Source: an uncultured Paracoccaceae bacterium
Lineage (GTDB): Bacteria; Pseudomonadota; Alphaproteobacteria; Rhodobacterales; Rhodobacteraceae
DNA: 43,933 bases
Reading direction: 5' to 3'
NCBI GenBank assembly: GCA_937138255.1
Contig: CAKZOU010000063.1
Coordinates: forward strand, 1 to 43,933
Shown piece after piece: positions 8,237 to 19,146 of this stretch (position 1 is its first letter; the number at the start of each line of letters is the position of its first letter). The position numbers and the translations under genes were made by a program. Below the pieces are notes generated by a model, which searched no databases, was not told the DNA's origin, and saw nothing but the letters and a program-made list of their open reading frames with translations.

Positions 8237-10054
8237 ATGGATATCCGCAACATCGCGATCATCGCGCACGTCGACCACGGCAAGACCACACTGGTGGACG
8301 AGCTTCTCAAGCAGTCGGGCGCGTTCCGTGAAAATCAGGCCGTGGCCGAACGGGCGATGGACAGCAACGACATCGAACGCGAGCGCGGCATCACCATCCT
8401 TGCCAAGGCAACCTCGGTTGAATGGAAAGGCACGCGCATCAATATCGTCGACACCCCCGGCCACGCCGATTTCGGCGGAGAGGTGGAGCGGATCCTGAGC
8501 ATGGTCGATGGCGTTTGCCTTCTTGTCGATGCCGCCGAAGGCCCGATGCCGCAGACGAAGTTTGTGACCTCCAAGGCGCTGGCGTTGGGCCTGAGGCCGA
8601 TCGTCGTTCTGAACAAGGTCGATAAGCCCGATGCCGAGCCGGACCGCGCCCTGGACGAGTGCTTCGACCTTTTCGCCAATCTCGGCGCCAATGACCAGCA
8701 GCTCGATTTCCCGCATGTCTATGCCTCGGGCCGCGCCGGTTGGGCCGATGCAGAGCTGGATGGTCCGCGCAAAGATCTTTCCGCACTTTTCGATCTGATC
8801 GTCCGCCACGTCGAGGCGCCCAAGCAGATCGCGCAGGCCAAGGAGCCGTTCCGGATGCTGGCGACCACCCTGTCGGCCGACCCCTTCATCGGCCGGATCC
8901 TCACGGGGCGCGTCGAAAGCGGCACGCTCAAGGTGGGCGAGACGGTGAAGGCGCTGAGCCGCAAGAGCGAGAAGATCGAGCAGTTCCGCGTGACCAAGAT
9001 CCTCGCCTTCCGCGGCCTGTCGCAGCAACCGATCGACGAGGCTGTCGCAGGCGATATCGTGACGCTCGCCGGCATGACCAAGGCCACCGTGGCCGACACG
9101 ATCTGTGATCTTTCGGTCGAAGTGGCGATCCCCGCTCAGCCGATCGACCCGCCGACCATCTCTGTCACCTTCGGCATCAACGACAGCCCGCTTGCGGGCC
9201 GAGATGGCAAGAAGGTCCAGTCGCGTGTCATTCGCGAGCGGCTGATGAAAGAGGCCGAAACCAACGTGGCGATCAAGGTGACCGACACGCCGGGTGGCGA
9301 GGCTTTCGAGGTGGCTGGACGGGGCGAATTGCAGATGGGCGTTCTGATCGAGAACATGCGCCGCGAGGGGTTTGAACTGTCGATTTCCCGCCCGCAGGTT
9401 CTGTTCAAGGAAGAAGATGGCGCGCGGATGGAGCCCGTTGAGGAAGTCACCATCGACGTCGATGACGAATATACCGGCGCGGTCGTTGAGAAGCTGACCG
9501 GCCCGCGCAAGGGCGATCTTGTCGAGATGAAGCCCGCAGGCGCCGGCAAGACCCGGATCATCGCCCATGTACCCTCACGCGGCCTCATCGGTTATCAGGG
9601 CGAGTTCCTGACCGATACACGGGGCTCGGGCGTGTTGAACCGCATCTTCCACGGCTGGACCCAGCACAAGGGCCCGATCCAGGGCCGCCGTCAGGGCGTT
9701 CTGATCTCGATCGAGAACGGCACCGCGGTCGCCTATGCGCTGTGGAACCTTGAAGAGCGCGGCAAGATGTTCGTCGTGCCGCAGGATCCGGTCTATGAGG
9801 GCATGATCATCGGCGAGCACAGCCGGGACAACGACCTCGAGGTGAACCCGCTCAAGGGCAAGAAGCTCACCAACGTGCGGGCCTCGGGCACGGATGAGGC
9901 GGTGCGTCTGACCCCGCCGACGGTGATGAGCCTCGAGCAGGCGATCGCCTATATTGACGACGACGAGTTGGTGGAGGTGACGCCCAACGCGATCCGCCTG
10001 CGCAAGCGCTATCTCGATCCGCACGAGCGCAAGCGCCAGTCGCGCAGCGCCTAA
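8237..10054 (+). CDS. typA: TypA/BipA ribosome-associated GTPase
   Basis: A 605-residue translational GTPase of normal TypA length. The GTPase motifs are complete: A-H-V-D-H-G-K-T-T (residues 10-18), the switch [20 protein letters not shown] and N-K-V-D-K-P. Domain II, the EF-G-like domains III and V, and the TypA-specific C-terminus ([10 protein letters not shown] and [10 protein letters not shown]) follow. It binds ribosomes and helps assembly or translation under stress or cold. The ATG at 8237 follows AAAGGGCAG. It converges on the DUF1330-alaS unit, with a shared terminator between. Confidence 0.97.
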   Translation: MDIRNIAIIAHVDHGKTTLVDELLKQSGAFRENQAVAERAMDSNDIERERGITILAKATSVEWKGTRINIVDTPGHADFGGEVERILSMVDGVCLLVDAAEGPMPQTKFVTSKALALGLRPIVVLNKVDKPDAEPDRALDECFDLFANLGANDQQLDFPHVYASGRAGWADAELDGPRKDLSALFDLIVRHVEAPKQIAQAKEPFRMLATTLSADPFIGRILTGRVESGTLKVGETVKALSRKSEKIEQFRVTKILAFRGLSQQPIDEAVAGDIVTLAGMTKATVADTICDLSVEVAIPAQPIDPPTISVTFGINDSPLAGRDGKKVQSRVIRERLMKEAETNVAIKVTDTPGGEAFEVAGRGELQMGVLIENMRREGFELSISRPQVLFKEEDGARMEPVEEVTIDVDDEYTGAVVEKLTGPRKGDLVEMKPAGAGKTRIIAHVPSRGLIGYQGEFLTDTRGSGVLNRIFHGWTQHKGPIQGRRQGVLISIENGTAVAYALWNLEERGKMFVVPQDPVYEGMIIGEHSRDNDLEVNPLKGKKLTNVRASGTDEAVRLTPPTVMSLEQAIAYIDDDELVEVTPNAIRLRKRYLDPHERKRQSRSA

Positions 10055-10109
10055 GGGGGGCTCTGCCCCCGCCCTTCGGGCTCCCCCGGAGTATTTCAGG
10101 CCAAAAGAA
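10052..10109 (+). repeat. Dispersed two-hairpin intergenic repeat, copy B
   Basis: Immediately after the typA stop comes a GGGGGCTCTGCCCCC hairpin, a second small hairpin (GCCC-TTC-GGGC), then CTCCCCCGGAGTATTTC and GGCCAAAAG. Apart from the second stem it matches copy A at 3058-3119 almost base for base. Both copies lie in sense orientation just downstream of a stop codon. Confidence 0.88.
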
Positions 10110-10110
10110 A

Positions 10111-10142
10111 AGCCGCCCTGTGATGGGGCGGCTCTTTTGTTT
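10111..10142. terminator. Bidirectional terminator between typA and the DUF1330-alaS unit
   Basis: AGCCGCCC at 10111-10118 pairs with GGGCGGCT at 10126-10133. CTTTTGTTTT follows on the plus strand, and on the minus strand the stem is followed by TTTCTTTTGG. It can therefore end transcripts from both converging units. Confidence 0.82.
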
Positions 10143-10160
10143 TCTGCTGGCGTGTCAGGC

Positions 10161-10451
10161 CTATTCGGCCTCTTCGAGGATCATCAGGTCGCGTTCGGAG
10201 GCGCCTTTGGCGTAGCTCAGGGCTTCTTGATAGGCGTCGGAATAGTAGCAGTCGTGCGCGGCTTGCAGCGAGGGGAAGCGGGCGACGACGTTGCGGGGGC
10301 GGTCGTTGCCTTCGAGCTGTTCGTAGCGGCCGCCACGGGCGAGGAAGACCCCGCCATGGGCGGCGATGGCATGGGTGGCGCGCTTGGCGTATTCGCCATA
10401 CCGGGCCTCGTCGGTGACCTTCACATGGGCGATCCAGAGAGCTTTGGGCAT
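10161..10451 (-). CDS. DUF1330 domain protein
   Basis: A 96-residue protein with the full DUF1330 pattern: K-A-L-W-I-A-H-V at the start, Y-x-x-Y, H-G-G-x-F-L-A-R-G-G, and R-F-P-S-x-x-A-A-x-x-x-Y-x-S-x-x-Y. The fold is a dimeric alpha-beta barrel (ferredoxin-like) of unknown function. Its ATG comes four bases after the alaS stop codon, and the end of alaS supplies the ribosome site (GGAAGGGAAA), so translation is probably coupled to alaS. Confidence 0.88.
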   Translation of the reverse strand: MPKALWIAHVKVTDEARYGEYAKRATHAIAAHGGVFLARGGRYEQLEGNDRPRNVVARFPSLQAAHDCYYSDAYQEALSYAKGASERDLMILEEAE

Positions 10452-10455
10452 CTGT

Positions 10456-13116
10456 CTATTTCCCTTCCATGACGGCTTTTGCGGCGGCGATTGCAGCGTC
10501 GAAATGGGCCAAGCTCGGGGCGCCGCCCTGTGCGAGGTCGGGGCGGCCGCCGCCGCCTTTGCCGCCGAGAGCTGCTGTCACGGCGCGCAGGACGTCGACG
10601 GCGCTGATACTGCCGGCGGCGGCGGAACCCGCGCCGACTGCCACGGCCGCTTTGCCCTCGCCCTCAGCGGCGAGGATCATGATGCCGGAGTTTCCGGCGG
10701 CTTTCATGTCGTCGATCATCGGCGGCAGGTCTTTGCCGCTGACGCCGTTCAGGATCTGCGTGGTCAGCGTGATGCCGTTCACCGTGAGGCTCGCCGCTTC
10801 AGCTTTGCCGCCGCCCGACATCGCCAAATCGCGGCGCAGCTGGGCAACCTCGTTGGCGAGCGCCTTGCGTTCGTCGATCAGCGCCTTGACCCGTTCGGCC
10901 ACTTCACCGACCGGCGCCTTCAGCGCCGCGGCGATGGCGGCGAGGCGCGCCTCCTGCGCCTTGAGGTGGTCGATGGCGACCTGACCGGTGAGCGCTTCGA
11001 TCCGGCGCACGCCAGCCGAGGAGGCGCTGTCGGAGAGGAGCACGAAGGCGCCGATATCGCCGGTTTGGCGGACGTGGGTGCCGCCGCAGAGCTCGAGGCT
11101 ATAGGTATGGCCGTCAGCGCCTTTGCCAGAGCCGAGCTCTTGGCCCATGGACACCACGCGCACCTCGTCGCCGTATTTCTCTCCGAAGAGCGCCTGTGCG
11201 CCGATGGCGCGGGCATCGTCGGGGGTCATGATGCGGGTCTCGACGGCGGTATTCTGGCGGATCATCGTGTTGACCTCGGCCTCGACGCCCGACAACTCGT
11301 CGCCCGACATCGCCTTGCCGTGGCTGAAATCGAAGCGCAGGCGGTCGGGGGCGTTGAGCGAGCCTCGTTGGGCGACGTGATCGCCGAGCGCGCGGCGCAG
11401 CGCCTCATGCAGGAGGTGGGTCGCCGAGTGGTTGGCGCGGATGGCGCCGCGGCGGGAATGGTCGACCTCGAGTTTGGCCGGCTGGCCGCGCAGGATCGCG
11501 CCTTCGACGACCTTGGCCATGTGGATGAAGACGCCCGCGACCTTCCTGGTGTCGGTGACTTCGGCCAGACCGGTATCGGTGCGGACAAATCCGGTGTCGC
11601 CAAGCTGACCGCCGCTTTCGCCATAGAAGGGCGTCTGGTTGACGACGATCTGGACCTCGGCGCCGGTCTCGGCGTTTCCGGTCACCGCGCCGCCCGCCAC
11701 GAGGGCGAGGATCTGGCCCTCGGCGGTTTCGGTGTCGTAGCCGAGGAATTCGGTGACGCCGTGCTTTTCGGCCAAGTCATACCAGACGGTCGCATCCGCC
11801 GCCTCGCCCGAGCCGGCCCAAGCGGCACGGGCCTTGGCCTTTTGCTCGGCCATCGCATCGTCAAAGCCAGCCACATCCACACCGCGGCCCTTTTCGCGCA
11901 GGGCGTCTTGGGTGAGGTCGAGCGGGAAGCCGTAGGTATCATAAAGCTTGAAGGCGGTGGCGCCGGGAAGTTCGCTGTCTTCAGGCAGAGCTGCCAGCTC
12001 GTCGTCGAGAAGGCGCAGGCCACGGTCGAGCGTCTGCTTGAAGCGGGTCTCTTCGGCCTTCAGCGTCTCTTCGATCAGCGCCTTGGCGCGGCCAAGCTCG
12101 GGGTAAGCGGCACCCATCTGCTTGACGAGCTCGGGCACGAGCCGGTGCATGACCGGATCCTTGGCGCCGAGCATATGGGCGTGGCGCATGGCGCGGCGCA
12201 TGATCCGGCGCAGCACGTATCCGCGGCCATCGTTCGACGGCATCACCCCATCGGCGATGAGGAAGGAGGTCGAGCGCAAGTGGTCGGCGATCACGCGGTG
12301 GTGGGTCTTGCCGGGGCCGTCGGGGTCGGCGCTTGTAGCGTGGGCCGAGGCTTCGATCAAAGCGCGCATCAGGTCGGTGTCGTAGTTGTCGTGCTTGCCC
12401 TGCAGGAGCGCGCCGATGCGTTCAAGGCCCATACCGGTGTCGATCGACTGCATCTCGAGGGGCTTCATCGAGCCATCCTCGAACTGCTCGTTCTGCATAA
12501 AGACGTTGTTCCAGATCTCGATGAACCGGTCGCCATCCTCTTCGGCCGAGCCCGGAGGGCCGCCCCAGATGTGATCGCCGTGATCGTAGAAGATCTCGGT
12601 GCAGGGGCCGCAGGGGCCGGTGGGGCCCATGCGCCAGAAGTTGTCGTCGGTCGGGATGCGGATGATCCGGTCGTCCGAAAGGCCCGAGATCTTCTTCCAG
12701 AAATTCGCGGCCTCATCGTCGGTGTGATAGACGGTGACGAGTAGCTTCTTCTTGTCGAGGCCGAAATCCTTGGTCAGCAATTCCCAAGCGAAACCAATGG
12801 CTTCTTCCTTGAAATAGTCGCCAAAGGAGAAGTTGCCGAGCATCTCGAAGAAGGTGTGGTGGCGGGCGGTATAGCCCACATTGTCGAGGTCGTTGTGCTT
12901 GCCGCCGGCGCGGACGCATTTCTGGGCGGTCGTGGCGCGGGTGTAATCGCGCTTTTCAAGGCCGAGGAACAGGTTCTTGAACTGGACCATGCCCGAATTG
13001 GCGAACATCAGGGTCGGATCGTTGCGCGGCACGAGCGGGCTCGAAGACACGACCTCGTGGCCGTTGCGACGGAAGAAATCAAGATAGGTCGAGCGGATGT
13101 CGGAAAGGCTGGTCAT
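10456..13116 (-). CDS. alaS: Alanyl-tRNA synthetase
   Basis: An 886-residue protein of normal full length. It has an N-terminal class II catalytic domain starting [12 protein letters not shown] with N-S-G-M-V-Q-F-K and G-P-T-G-P-C-G-P-C, an editing domain with the H-S-A-T-H zinc motif near residue 560 and C-G-G-T-H near 677, and a C-terminal DHHA1-type domain with a coiled coil and the glycine-rich G-G-K-G-G-G-G-R-P end. It charges tRNA-Ala and hydrolyses mischarged Ser or Gly. The start at 13116 matches the family; the frame extends to 13164 without support. Confidence 0.97.
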   Translation of the reverse strand: MTSLSDIRSTYLDFFRRNGHEVVSSSPLVPRNDPTLMFANSGMVQFKNLFLGLEKRDYTRATTAQKCVRAGGKHNDLDNVGYTARHHTFFEMLGNFSFGDYFKEEAIGFAWELLTKDFGLDKKKLLVTVYHTDDEAANFWKKISGLSDDRIIRIPTDDNFWRMGPTGPCGPCTEIFYDHGDHIWGGPPGSAEEDGDRFIEIWNNVFMQNEQFEDGSMKPLEMQSIDTGMGLERIGALLQGKHDNYDTDLMRALIEASAHATSADPDGPGKTHHRVIADHLRSTSFLIADGVMPSNDGRGYVLRRIMRRAMRHAHMLGAKDPVMHRLVPELVKQMGAAYPELGRAKALIEETLKAEETRFKQTLDRGLRLLDDELAALPEDSELPGATAFKLYDTYGFPLDLTQDALREKGRGVDVAGFDDAMAEQKAKARAAWAGSGEAADATVWYDLAEKHGVTEFLGYDTETAEGQILALVAGGAVTGNAETGAEVQIVVNQTPFYGESGGQLGDTGFVRTDTGLAEVTDTRKVAGVFIHMAKVVEGAILRGQPAKLEVDHSRRGAIRANHSATHLLHEALRRALGDHVAQRGSLNAPDRLRFDFSHGKAMSGDELSGVEAEVNTMIRQNTAVETRIMTPDDARAIGAQALFGEKYGDEVRVVSMGQELGSGKGADGHTYSLELCGGTHVRQTGDIGAFVLLSDSASSAGVRRIEALTGQVAIDHLKAQEARLAAIAAALKAPVGEVAERVKALIDERKALANEVAQLRRDLAMSGGGKAEAASLTVNGITLTTQILNGVSGKDLPPMIDDMKAAGNSGIMILAAEGEGKAAVAVGAGSAAAGSISAVDVLRAVTAALGGKGGGGRPDLAQGGAPSLAHFDAAIAAAKAVMEGK

Positions 13117-13205
13117 GGGGTATTGGGTCCGGAAAACAATGGGCTTCGCCCCGTTTAGCCCCATGCCGCCGTGCTGTCCACAGAGACCGAGAGCCGCAGG
13201 GGGCT

Positions 13206-13565
13206 TCAGCTGGCGTCAAATGCTTTGAAGACAATGCGCCAGCGATTACCGGAACGCAGAAGAGAGATCGTCTCCCGGAAGACGCGCCTTTGCCAAGGGC
13301 TGCTGATCCGTGCCACGGCAATCGAACCGCAAACCTCAAGCGCCTCTAGCGTCCACTCCGAGGCAGGGTTGCCCGCCTGCCTTTTGGCCGAGGCCAGCGC
13401 GCCATCGCGTGTGAGCCAAACTTCGGCCCCCTCGAATTGGCCGCCGGTGCGGAACTCGGGATGAAGGACCGCGCCAAGCCTCTCAGGATCGCCGCCCGTC
13501 GCGGCCTCGACATAGGTGGTCAAGCAGGCAACGATCTCGTCCTGTGTCCTCGGCATCCCTGTCAT
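13206..13565 (-). CDS. NTF2-like (SnoaL/lumazine-binding-type) small protein
   Basis: A protein of about 119 residues with an NTF2-like pattern: an N-terminal helix ([11 protein letters not shown]), H-P-E-F-R-T, a middle strand region, and the end [13 protein letters not shown]. Such cupped alpha+beta folds serve as small enzymes or binding domains; the substrate cannot be told. The start is uncertain between 13565 (M-T-G-M-P-R-T) and 13556; 13565 is chosen because 13556 leaves too little room for a ribosome site. It lies between alaS and recA on the same strand, after the recA terminator, so it probably has its own promoter. Confidence 0.7.
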   Translation of the reverse strand: MTGMPRTQDEIVACLTTYVEAATGGDPERLGAVLHPEFRTGGQFEGAEVWLTRDGALASAKRQAGNPASEWTLEALEVCGSIAVARISSPWQRRVFRETISLLRSGNRWRIVFKAFDAS

Positions 13566-13601
13566 CCCAACTGTCCGCCCGATGGGCCAAAGCCTCAAAT
13601 G

Positions 13602-13630
13602 AAAAACGCGGCCCCTTTCAGAGCCGCGTT
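13602..13630 (-). terminator. Rho-independent terminator of recA
   Basis: On the minus strand AACGCGGC pairs with GCCGCGTT (eight pairs, ten-base loop), followed by a T-run that overlaps the stem end (TTTTT then CATTT). It lies about 36 bases beyond the recA stop codon. Confidence 0.8.
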
Positions 13631-13666
13631 CATCCCTGCACGGATCGGCGCAAAGGCCAACCCGGG

Positions 13667-14743
<1,077 letters not shown>

Positions 14744-14793
14744 TCTAGCCATCCTTATTCCACACCCTGTTCCGGGCGGCAATTGCTGCTGAT

Positions 14794-14808
14794 GTTCGCC
14801 TCTTGTTC
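14794..14808. promoter_or_regulatory. LexA (SOS) box of recA
   Basis: GTTC-GCCTCTT-GTTC (14794-14797 and 14805-14808) is a perfect alphaproteobacterial SOS box, a direct repeat GTTC-N7-GTTC; on the recA strand it reads GAAC-N7-GAAC. It is 51 bases from the recA start, the expected place for LexA repression. Confidence 0.88.
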
Positions 14809-14926
14809 TCATGGTTTATGAGATCAAACCAAGAACATTGCAAGCGATATTTCCGCAAGGCCACTGTTGCGCCATCGTGGTTAAAGGATAGTTTACAACC
14901 ACAGGCATGACGAACCGGGAGGCAGG

Positions 14927-15526
14927 ATGCTGGTATTCTGGAAAGAGCGGCTGGTATTTCTGGCCGTGCCCAAGACCGGCACGACCGCCATCGAAGATGC
15001 GCTGGCAACGCGGGCCGCAGCGGTTTTCCGCGATCCCCCGTTTCTGAAGCACACACCGCTCTATCGGTATCGGCGCCTGGTCGAACCATTTCTGAAAAAG
15101 GCCGGTGATGTTGAACTTGAGACCCTCGCAGTGATCCGGAACCCGGTCGAATGGTTGGGGAGTTGGTATAGATACCGCCACCGCGACTATCTGGTTGGCC
15201 ATCCAAACTCGACACGCGATATCAGCTTCGATGATTTTGTCGTCGAATACACGAAAGGCAAGCCCGCCGCCTTCGCCGATGTCGGCAGCCAAGCCAGGTT
15301 TCTGTCTCCCGGAGGAGAGGGGAAAGCCGGGATAGACCATCTTTTCAGATATGAAGAGCAGCCCAGAATGCTGGCCTTTTTCGAAGAACGCTTTGGTTCT
15401 CCAGTTGTGTTGAAGCGATTGAACATCTCCCCCGCACTGGAGTTGACGCTCGAACCCAAGACGCTGCTGCGGCTACAGAATAAGCGCGGGGATGAATTTG
15501 AAGCCTGGGAGAAGGCTGGCCGCTAG
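14927..15526 (+). CDS. Sulfotransferase-like protein
   Basis: A 199-residue protein with the PAPS-dependent sulfotransferase signature: a 5'-phosphosulfate loop V-P-K-T-G-T-T (around 14-20) and a 3'-phosphate segment A-V-I-R-N-P-V-E-W-L-G-S-W-Y-R-Y-R (around 89-105). No signal peptide or membrane anchor is seen. Such short bacterial proteins probably sulfate a glycan or small molecule in the cytoplasm; the acceptor is unknown. The ATG at 14927 follows GGGAGGCAGG. It is divergent from recA, convergent with an EamA permease and alone in its unit. Its TAG shares the palindrome CTAG with the opposing gene's stop. Confidence 0.82.
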   Translation: MLVFWKERLVFLAVPKTGTTAIEDALATRAAAVFRDPPFLKHTPLYRYRRLVEPFLKKAGDVELETLAVIRNPVEWLGSWYRYRHRDYLVGHPNSTRDISFDDFVVEYTKGKPAAFADVGSQARFLSPGGEGKAGIDHLFRYEEQPRMLAFFEERFGSPVVLKRLNISPALELTLEPKTLLRLQNKRGDEFEAWEKAGR

Positions 15527-16395
15527 GCCGCACTGGTCCTTACTTCGATCACGCAGGCCGCAAGGATCGTGGCGCCGCCGATCCATTGCATCGTCGAAAG
15601 CGTCTCCTCGGGCAACAGAATCGAGGCGCTGAGAATCGCCACCATCACCTCCGACATCATCAGGATCCCTCCCCGCCCCGGATAGACGATGCGCGAGGCC
15701 CAGAAGATGACGAAGATCGACGGCAGAAGGACGAAGGCCGAACCAAAGAAGGTCAGCGGGAACGAGGCGCGCAGCATCTCGAAAGTGGGGGCCGGATCAG
15801 TGGTGGCCCACTGCCCCGCCGCGGCACAAAAGACCACGGCGAGAAGGAATTGCGCCATGCTCGTTGTCGCCACCGGCGCTTCGGGCCAGCGCTTCATCCC
15901 GGCAGCCCCCAAACCCCAGAGCATTCCCGCCAAAAGCGCGAAGAGATCGCCGATGTTCAAAGGCTCGGACGCACCGCTCGCACCGCTCAGCATCATCCAA
16001 AGCCCCAGAAGGCCCCCGCCGATGGCGAGATAGCGCCCCGTGGTCAGGCGCTCGCCCAGCCAGAGCCAGCCGATCAGGGTCGCCCAGATCGGCGTGAGAT
16101 AGAACAGAAGCGTCGCGCGGATCACCGAGGAAAACACCATCGACGAGGCATAAAGGCCAAGGCCGATCCCCGTTGCCGCGCCGATGAAAAGAACCTTGCG
16201 CAGCTCTTTCCACTCGGTCTTGCGGAACCACAGCACATAGGGGATCAGGATGACGCCGGGAAAAAAGTTGAACCACGCGACCGTCCAGGTGCCATTGATG
16301 CCGACCTTCTCCATCTCGCGCAGCGGAAACCAATAGAGGCCCCAGGCCGAGGCCGCGAGGAAAAGCGCCAGAGACGCCCCGTTTTCGCGCCTCAT
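15523..16395 (-). CDS. EamA/DMT family permease (first copy)
   Basis: A 290-residue protein with about ten hydrophobic helices arranged as two EamA repeats (for example L-F-L-A-A-S-A-W-G-L-Y-W-F-P at the start and P-I-W-A-T-L-I-G-W-L-W-L-G-E-R at the end of the first half; L-M-M-S-E-V-M-V-A-I-L-S and L-P-E-E-T in the second). The family exports or imports metabolites and amino acids across the inner membrane. The start at 16395 lies one base after the MBL gene's TAG, so it is the last gene of the ATPase-SDR-MBL-EamA unit. The longer frame to 16467 overlaps the MBL gene. Confidence 0.85.
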   Translation of the reverse strand: MRRENGASLALFLAASAWGLYWFPLREMEKVGINGTWTVAWFNFFPGVILIPYVLWFRKTEWKELRKVLFIGAATGIGLGLYASSMVFSSVIRATLLFYLTPIWATLIGWLWLGERLTTGRYLAIGGGLLGLWMMLSGASGASEPLNIGDLFALLAGMLWGLGAAGMKRWPEAPVATTSMAQFLLAVVFCAAAGQWATTDPAPTFEMLRASFPLTFFGSAFVLLPSIFVIFWASRIVYPGRGGILMMSEVMVAILSASILLPEETLSTMQWIGGATILAACVIEVRTSAA

Positions 16396-16396
16396 C

Positions 16397-17197
16397 CTAA
16401 ACACGTTTGGCCTTGCTCCAATCCTGCGGCGCATAGATATCCGCGGATGCCGCGCATTCGGCTTCATACCAGCTTTTCACATCCGTCTTCTTCATACTGC
16501 CGTCCAGATAGCTTTGGACGACCGCTTGCATCCGCTCCTTGCCGAAGGAGGGATAGTGCCCCGCGTGGAAGGTCTCGGCGCCGAGGCCGGCAATGCGTTC
16601 GAGCGTTTTTCGGTAGGTCTCCTTTTGCGAGTGATAAAGCTCGTCGAGCAATTCCCCGTCATAAAGCGCATCGCCCGAAAACAGCGTTTTGGACTTCACA
16701 TCCCAAAGCCCGATCGAGCCCGGCGAATGGCCCGGCAAGTGCAGGATCTGATAGGCGGCATCGCCAAGGTCGATCACGTCTCCCTCGTCGAGATAACCGG
16801 TCAGAGGCGCGGGGGTGACGTGGAAATGCGCGCGGCGGAAATCGGGATGCTGGCGCGGGTCGATCACGTCGATCTCGGTCCAGGCGCCGGAATAGACGAC
16901 ATCGGGATTGGTCGGATGGGCGAGGATATGGGCCTCGGCGGGATGGCCGAGGCGGCAGTCAAACTCGTGCAGGCCGGCCGAATGGTCAAAATGGCAATGG
17001 GTGACGATGGCTTTGAGCGGCCTGTCGGTTTCCCGCAGGATCCAGTCTTTCAGAGGGCTGACCCCCATGCCTGTGTCGATCACCAGATCGAACTCGCGCC
17101 CGCGCACATGCCAGATATTGCAGCGCATGAAATTGGCGACGCCGGTCTCCTGGATGAGGCTGATCCGGTCGGTGAGGCGCAGCGTGGTGAATGGCAT
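16397..17197 (-). CDS. MBL-fold metallo-hydrolase
   Basis: A 266-residue metallo-beta-lactamase-fold protein. The zinc motif H-C-H-F-D-H (H67, H69, D71, H72) is complete, followed by L-P-G-H-S-P-G-S, S-G-D-A-L and F-H-A-G-H-Y-P-S for the remaining ligands. There is no signal peptide, so it acts in the cytoplasm, as glyoxalase II-like or lactonase-like hydrolases do. The substrate cannot be deduced. It lies six bases after the SDR gene and one base before the EamA gene, so it shares their transcript with the osmolyte transporter ATPase. Confidence 0.87.
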   Translation of the reverse strand: MPFTTLRLTDRISLIQETGVANFMRCNIWHVRGREFDLVIDTGMGVSPLKDWILRETDRPLKAIVTHCHFDHSAGLHEFDCRLGHPAEAHILAHPTNPDVVYSGAWTEIDVIDPRQHPDFRRAHFHVTPAPLTGYLDEGDVIDLGDAAYQILHLPGHSPGSIGLWDVKSKTLFSGDALYDGELLDELYHSQKETYRKTLERIAGLGAETFHAGHYPSFGKERMQAVVQSYLDGSMKKTDVKSWYEAECAASADIYAPQDWSKAKRV

Positions 17198-17203
17198 CGC
17201 GGC

Positions 17204-17980
17204 CTACCAGTCCGCGCCGGCGTTGACCTGAATATCGACGTTGGTCAGGCCAAGCGAGGCATCGGTGCAGAAAAAGCCGATCAGATTGGCGATCTCGGAG
17301 GGCTGCACGAGCCTCCCTTGCGGGTTCGAATGCGTCAGCCTTTCGCGGGCGGCCTCGCGGCTGATCCCCCGTTCCTTTGCAATCCGACCGATGGCATTGT
17401 CCATCATCGGCGTCTCGACCCATGTAGGCGAAACCGAAATACAGTTGATCCCATGCGGCGCCCCTTCGACGCCCACGGATTTCGAAAGCCCGATCACCCC
17501 TGCCTTCGAGGCGCAATAGGCGGCATAGCCCGCGGCCCCTACGCTTCCGGCCGTTGATGCGACATTGGCGATCCGGCCCCATTTGGCCTCGACCATGTCG
17601 CCCCAGAGGGCGCGGATCATGCGGAAGGGACCATTGAGATTGATCTCGATCTGATCGAGCCAGTCGTGGTCGGAATGCTCGGGAAAGAAGGCCTCGCGAT
17701 AGATGCCTGCGGCGTTCACCAGAATAGTAGGTGCGCCGAAGTGGTGTCGGACGATGGTGGTGAAGGCATCGACAGATGTCTGCGAGGCAACATCGAGGCG
17801 GCTGATGTGGGCGTCTTTTCCCAAGAGCGCACGCGCTTTTTCAATTGCATGAACATTGTCCGCCTGCCGTGAGCCGATGGCGACATGATGCCCCTCATCG
17901 GCCAGGGCTTTGGCCGCGGCAAGGCCGATACCTGTGAGGCCGCCGGTGACGATCGCGACACGCTGTGTCCCCTGCCCCAT
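17204..17980 (-). CDS. Short-chain dehydrogenase/reductase (3-hydroxybutyrate-dehydrogenase-like)
   Basis: A 258-residue classical SDR. The cofactor motif T-G-G-L-T-G-I-G (12-19), N-A-A-G, and the catalytic Ser142, Tyr155 and Lys159 (Y-C-A-S-K) are intact. The C-terminal half resembles 3-hydroxybutyrate or acetoacetyl-CoA reductase relatives, with oxidation or reduction of a secondary alcohol as the likely reaction. It starts one base after the stop codon of the ABC ATPase gene, so its substrate may be linked to the imported compound; that is inference. Confidence 0.87.
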   Translation of the reverse strand: MGQGTQRVAIVTGGLTGIGLAAAKALADEGHHVAIGSRQADNVHAIEKARALLGKDAHISRLDVASQTSVDAFTTIVRHHFGAPTILVNAAGIYREAFFPEHSDHDWLDQIEINLNGPFRMIRALWGDMVEAKWGRIANVASTAGSVGAAGYAAYCASKAGVIGLSKSVGVEGAPHGINCISVSPTWVETPMMDNAIGRIAKERGISREAARERLTHSNPQGRLVQPSEIANLIGFFCTDASLGLTNVDIQVNAGADW

Positions 17981-17981
17981 C

Positions 17982-19004
17982 TCAGGTCCTCGACTGCATG
18001 GCCCGAATGATCATCGTCCGGTCGATTTCACCCACGATCTTGCCTTCGGCATCCGCCACCGGAACAGGCGTATCGCTTTCGGCCACACGGTCGATCAGCT
18101 TCTCGATCTTGGCGCTTACCTTGACCGGATCGCCTTTGGCCCTGGCGCTTGCCGTCCGCATGATCTTGCCCGCCGACAAGACCTTGTAGCGCGGCACGTC
18201 CTCGGTGAAATCGCTTACGTATTTATTGACCGGATTGGCGACGATCTCTTCGGGCGTGCCAATCTGGCTGATCTCGCCGTCTTTCATGATGGCGATGTTG
18301 TCGCCCATCTTGATCGCTTCGAGGAAGTCGTGCGTGATGAATACCATTGTCTTCTGAAGCTTGGCCTGAAGGCTCAGAAGCTCGTCCTGCATCTCGCGCC
18401 GGATCAGGGGATCGAGCGCCGAGAAGGGTTCATCGAAGATCAGGATCTCGGGATCGACGGCCATCGCCCGGGCCAGACCCACGCGCTGCTGCATCCCGCC
18501 CGAAAGCTCGCGCGGATAGCGATCTTCCCAGCCCTTGAGCCCAACCAGTTCGAGAACCTCCATCGCCTTGGCGGTGCGTTCAGCTTTTTTGACACCCTGA
18601 ACCTCGAGGCCATAGGAGATGTTGTCGATCACCTTGCGGTGCGGAAAGAGGCCAAAGTGCTGAAACACCATCGACATCTTGTGTCGCCGCAACTCGCGCA
18701 GATCGGTCTTGTTCATGGCGGTCACATCCTGACCATCAATCAGAACCTGCCCGCCTGTCGGCTCGATCAACCGAGAGATGCAACGCACGAGCGTAGACTT
18801 GCCTGACCCCGAAAGACCCATGACAACGAAACATTCGCCTTTGCGGATATCGAAGGAAACGTCCTTCACAGCAACGACGTGGCCTGTTTCCTTCTGGACT
18901 TCGGCCCGCGATTTCGTGGGATCAATCTTCGCCAAGACCTGATCGGCGTGCGGGCCAAAGACCTTCCAGATGTTCCGGCAAGAAATTTTGGTAGGCGCTG
19001 TCAT
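17982..19004 (-). CDS. Glycine betaine/proline-type (ProV/OpuAA/TmoV-like) ABC transporter ATPase
   Basis: A 340-residue quaternary-amine-type ABC ATPase. Walker A is G-L-S-G-S-G-K-S-T (63-71), followed by Q-H-F-G-L-F-P-H typical of ProV, the signature L-S-G-G-M-Q-Q-R, Walker B with [10 protein letters not shown], and a C-terminal CBS-like regulatory tail. It powers import of a betaine or TMAO-like osmolyte by the permease and binding protein encoded divergently from 19147. The ATG at 19004 is chosen; a GTG directly before it at 19007 is possible. It leads a minus-strand unit with SDR, MBL and EamA genes. Confidence 0.92.
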   Translation of the reverse strand: MTAPTKISCRNIWKVFGPHADQVLAKIDPTKSRAEVQKETGHVVAVKDVSFDIRKGECFVVMGLSGSGKSTLVRCISRLIEPTGGQVLIDGQDVTAMNKTDLRELRRHKMSMVFQHFGLFPHRKVIDNISYGLEVQGVKKAERTAKAMEVLELVGLKGWEDRYPRELSGGMQQRVGLARAMAVDPEILIFDEPFSALDPLIRREMQDELLSLQAKLQKTMVFITHDFLEAIKMGDNIAIMKDGEISQIGTPEEIVANPVNKYVSDFTEDVPRYKVLSAGKIMRTASARAKGDPVKVSAKIEKLIDRVAESDTPVPVADAEGKIVGEIDRTMIIRAMQSRT

Positions 19005-19146
19005 CACGGTTCAGTCTCGTTTGATAGGTTCCCGGCCATACTGTTTCGCAGAGCTCGGGAGTATCAAGAAAAATATTTGCAAGAAATCGCTTTACCCTTC
19101 GAGGCAATTTCGGGAAAGTCTTAGAAGAAACTGCCCGGAAGCCCAG

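Noticed and set aside
10366-12744. Plus-strand open frame of 792 codons opposite alaS
   Set aside because: It mirrors alaS codon structure; the composition (His, Asp, Gly, Ala, Val rich) is typical of antisense frames, and no domain is recognisable.
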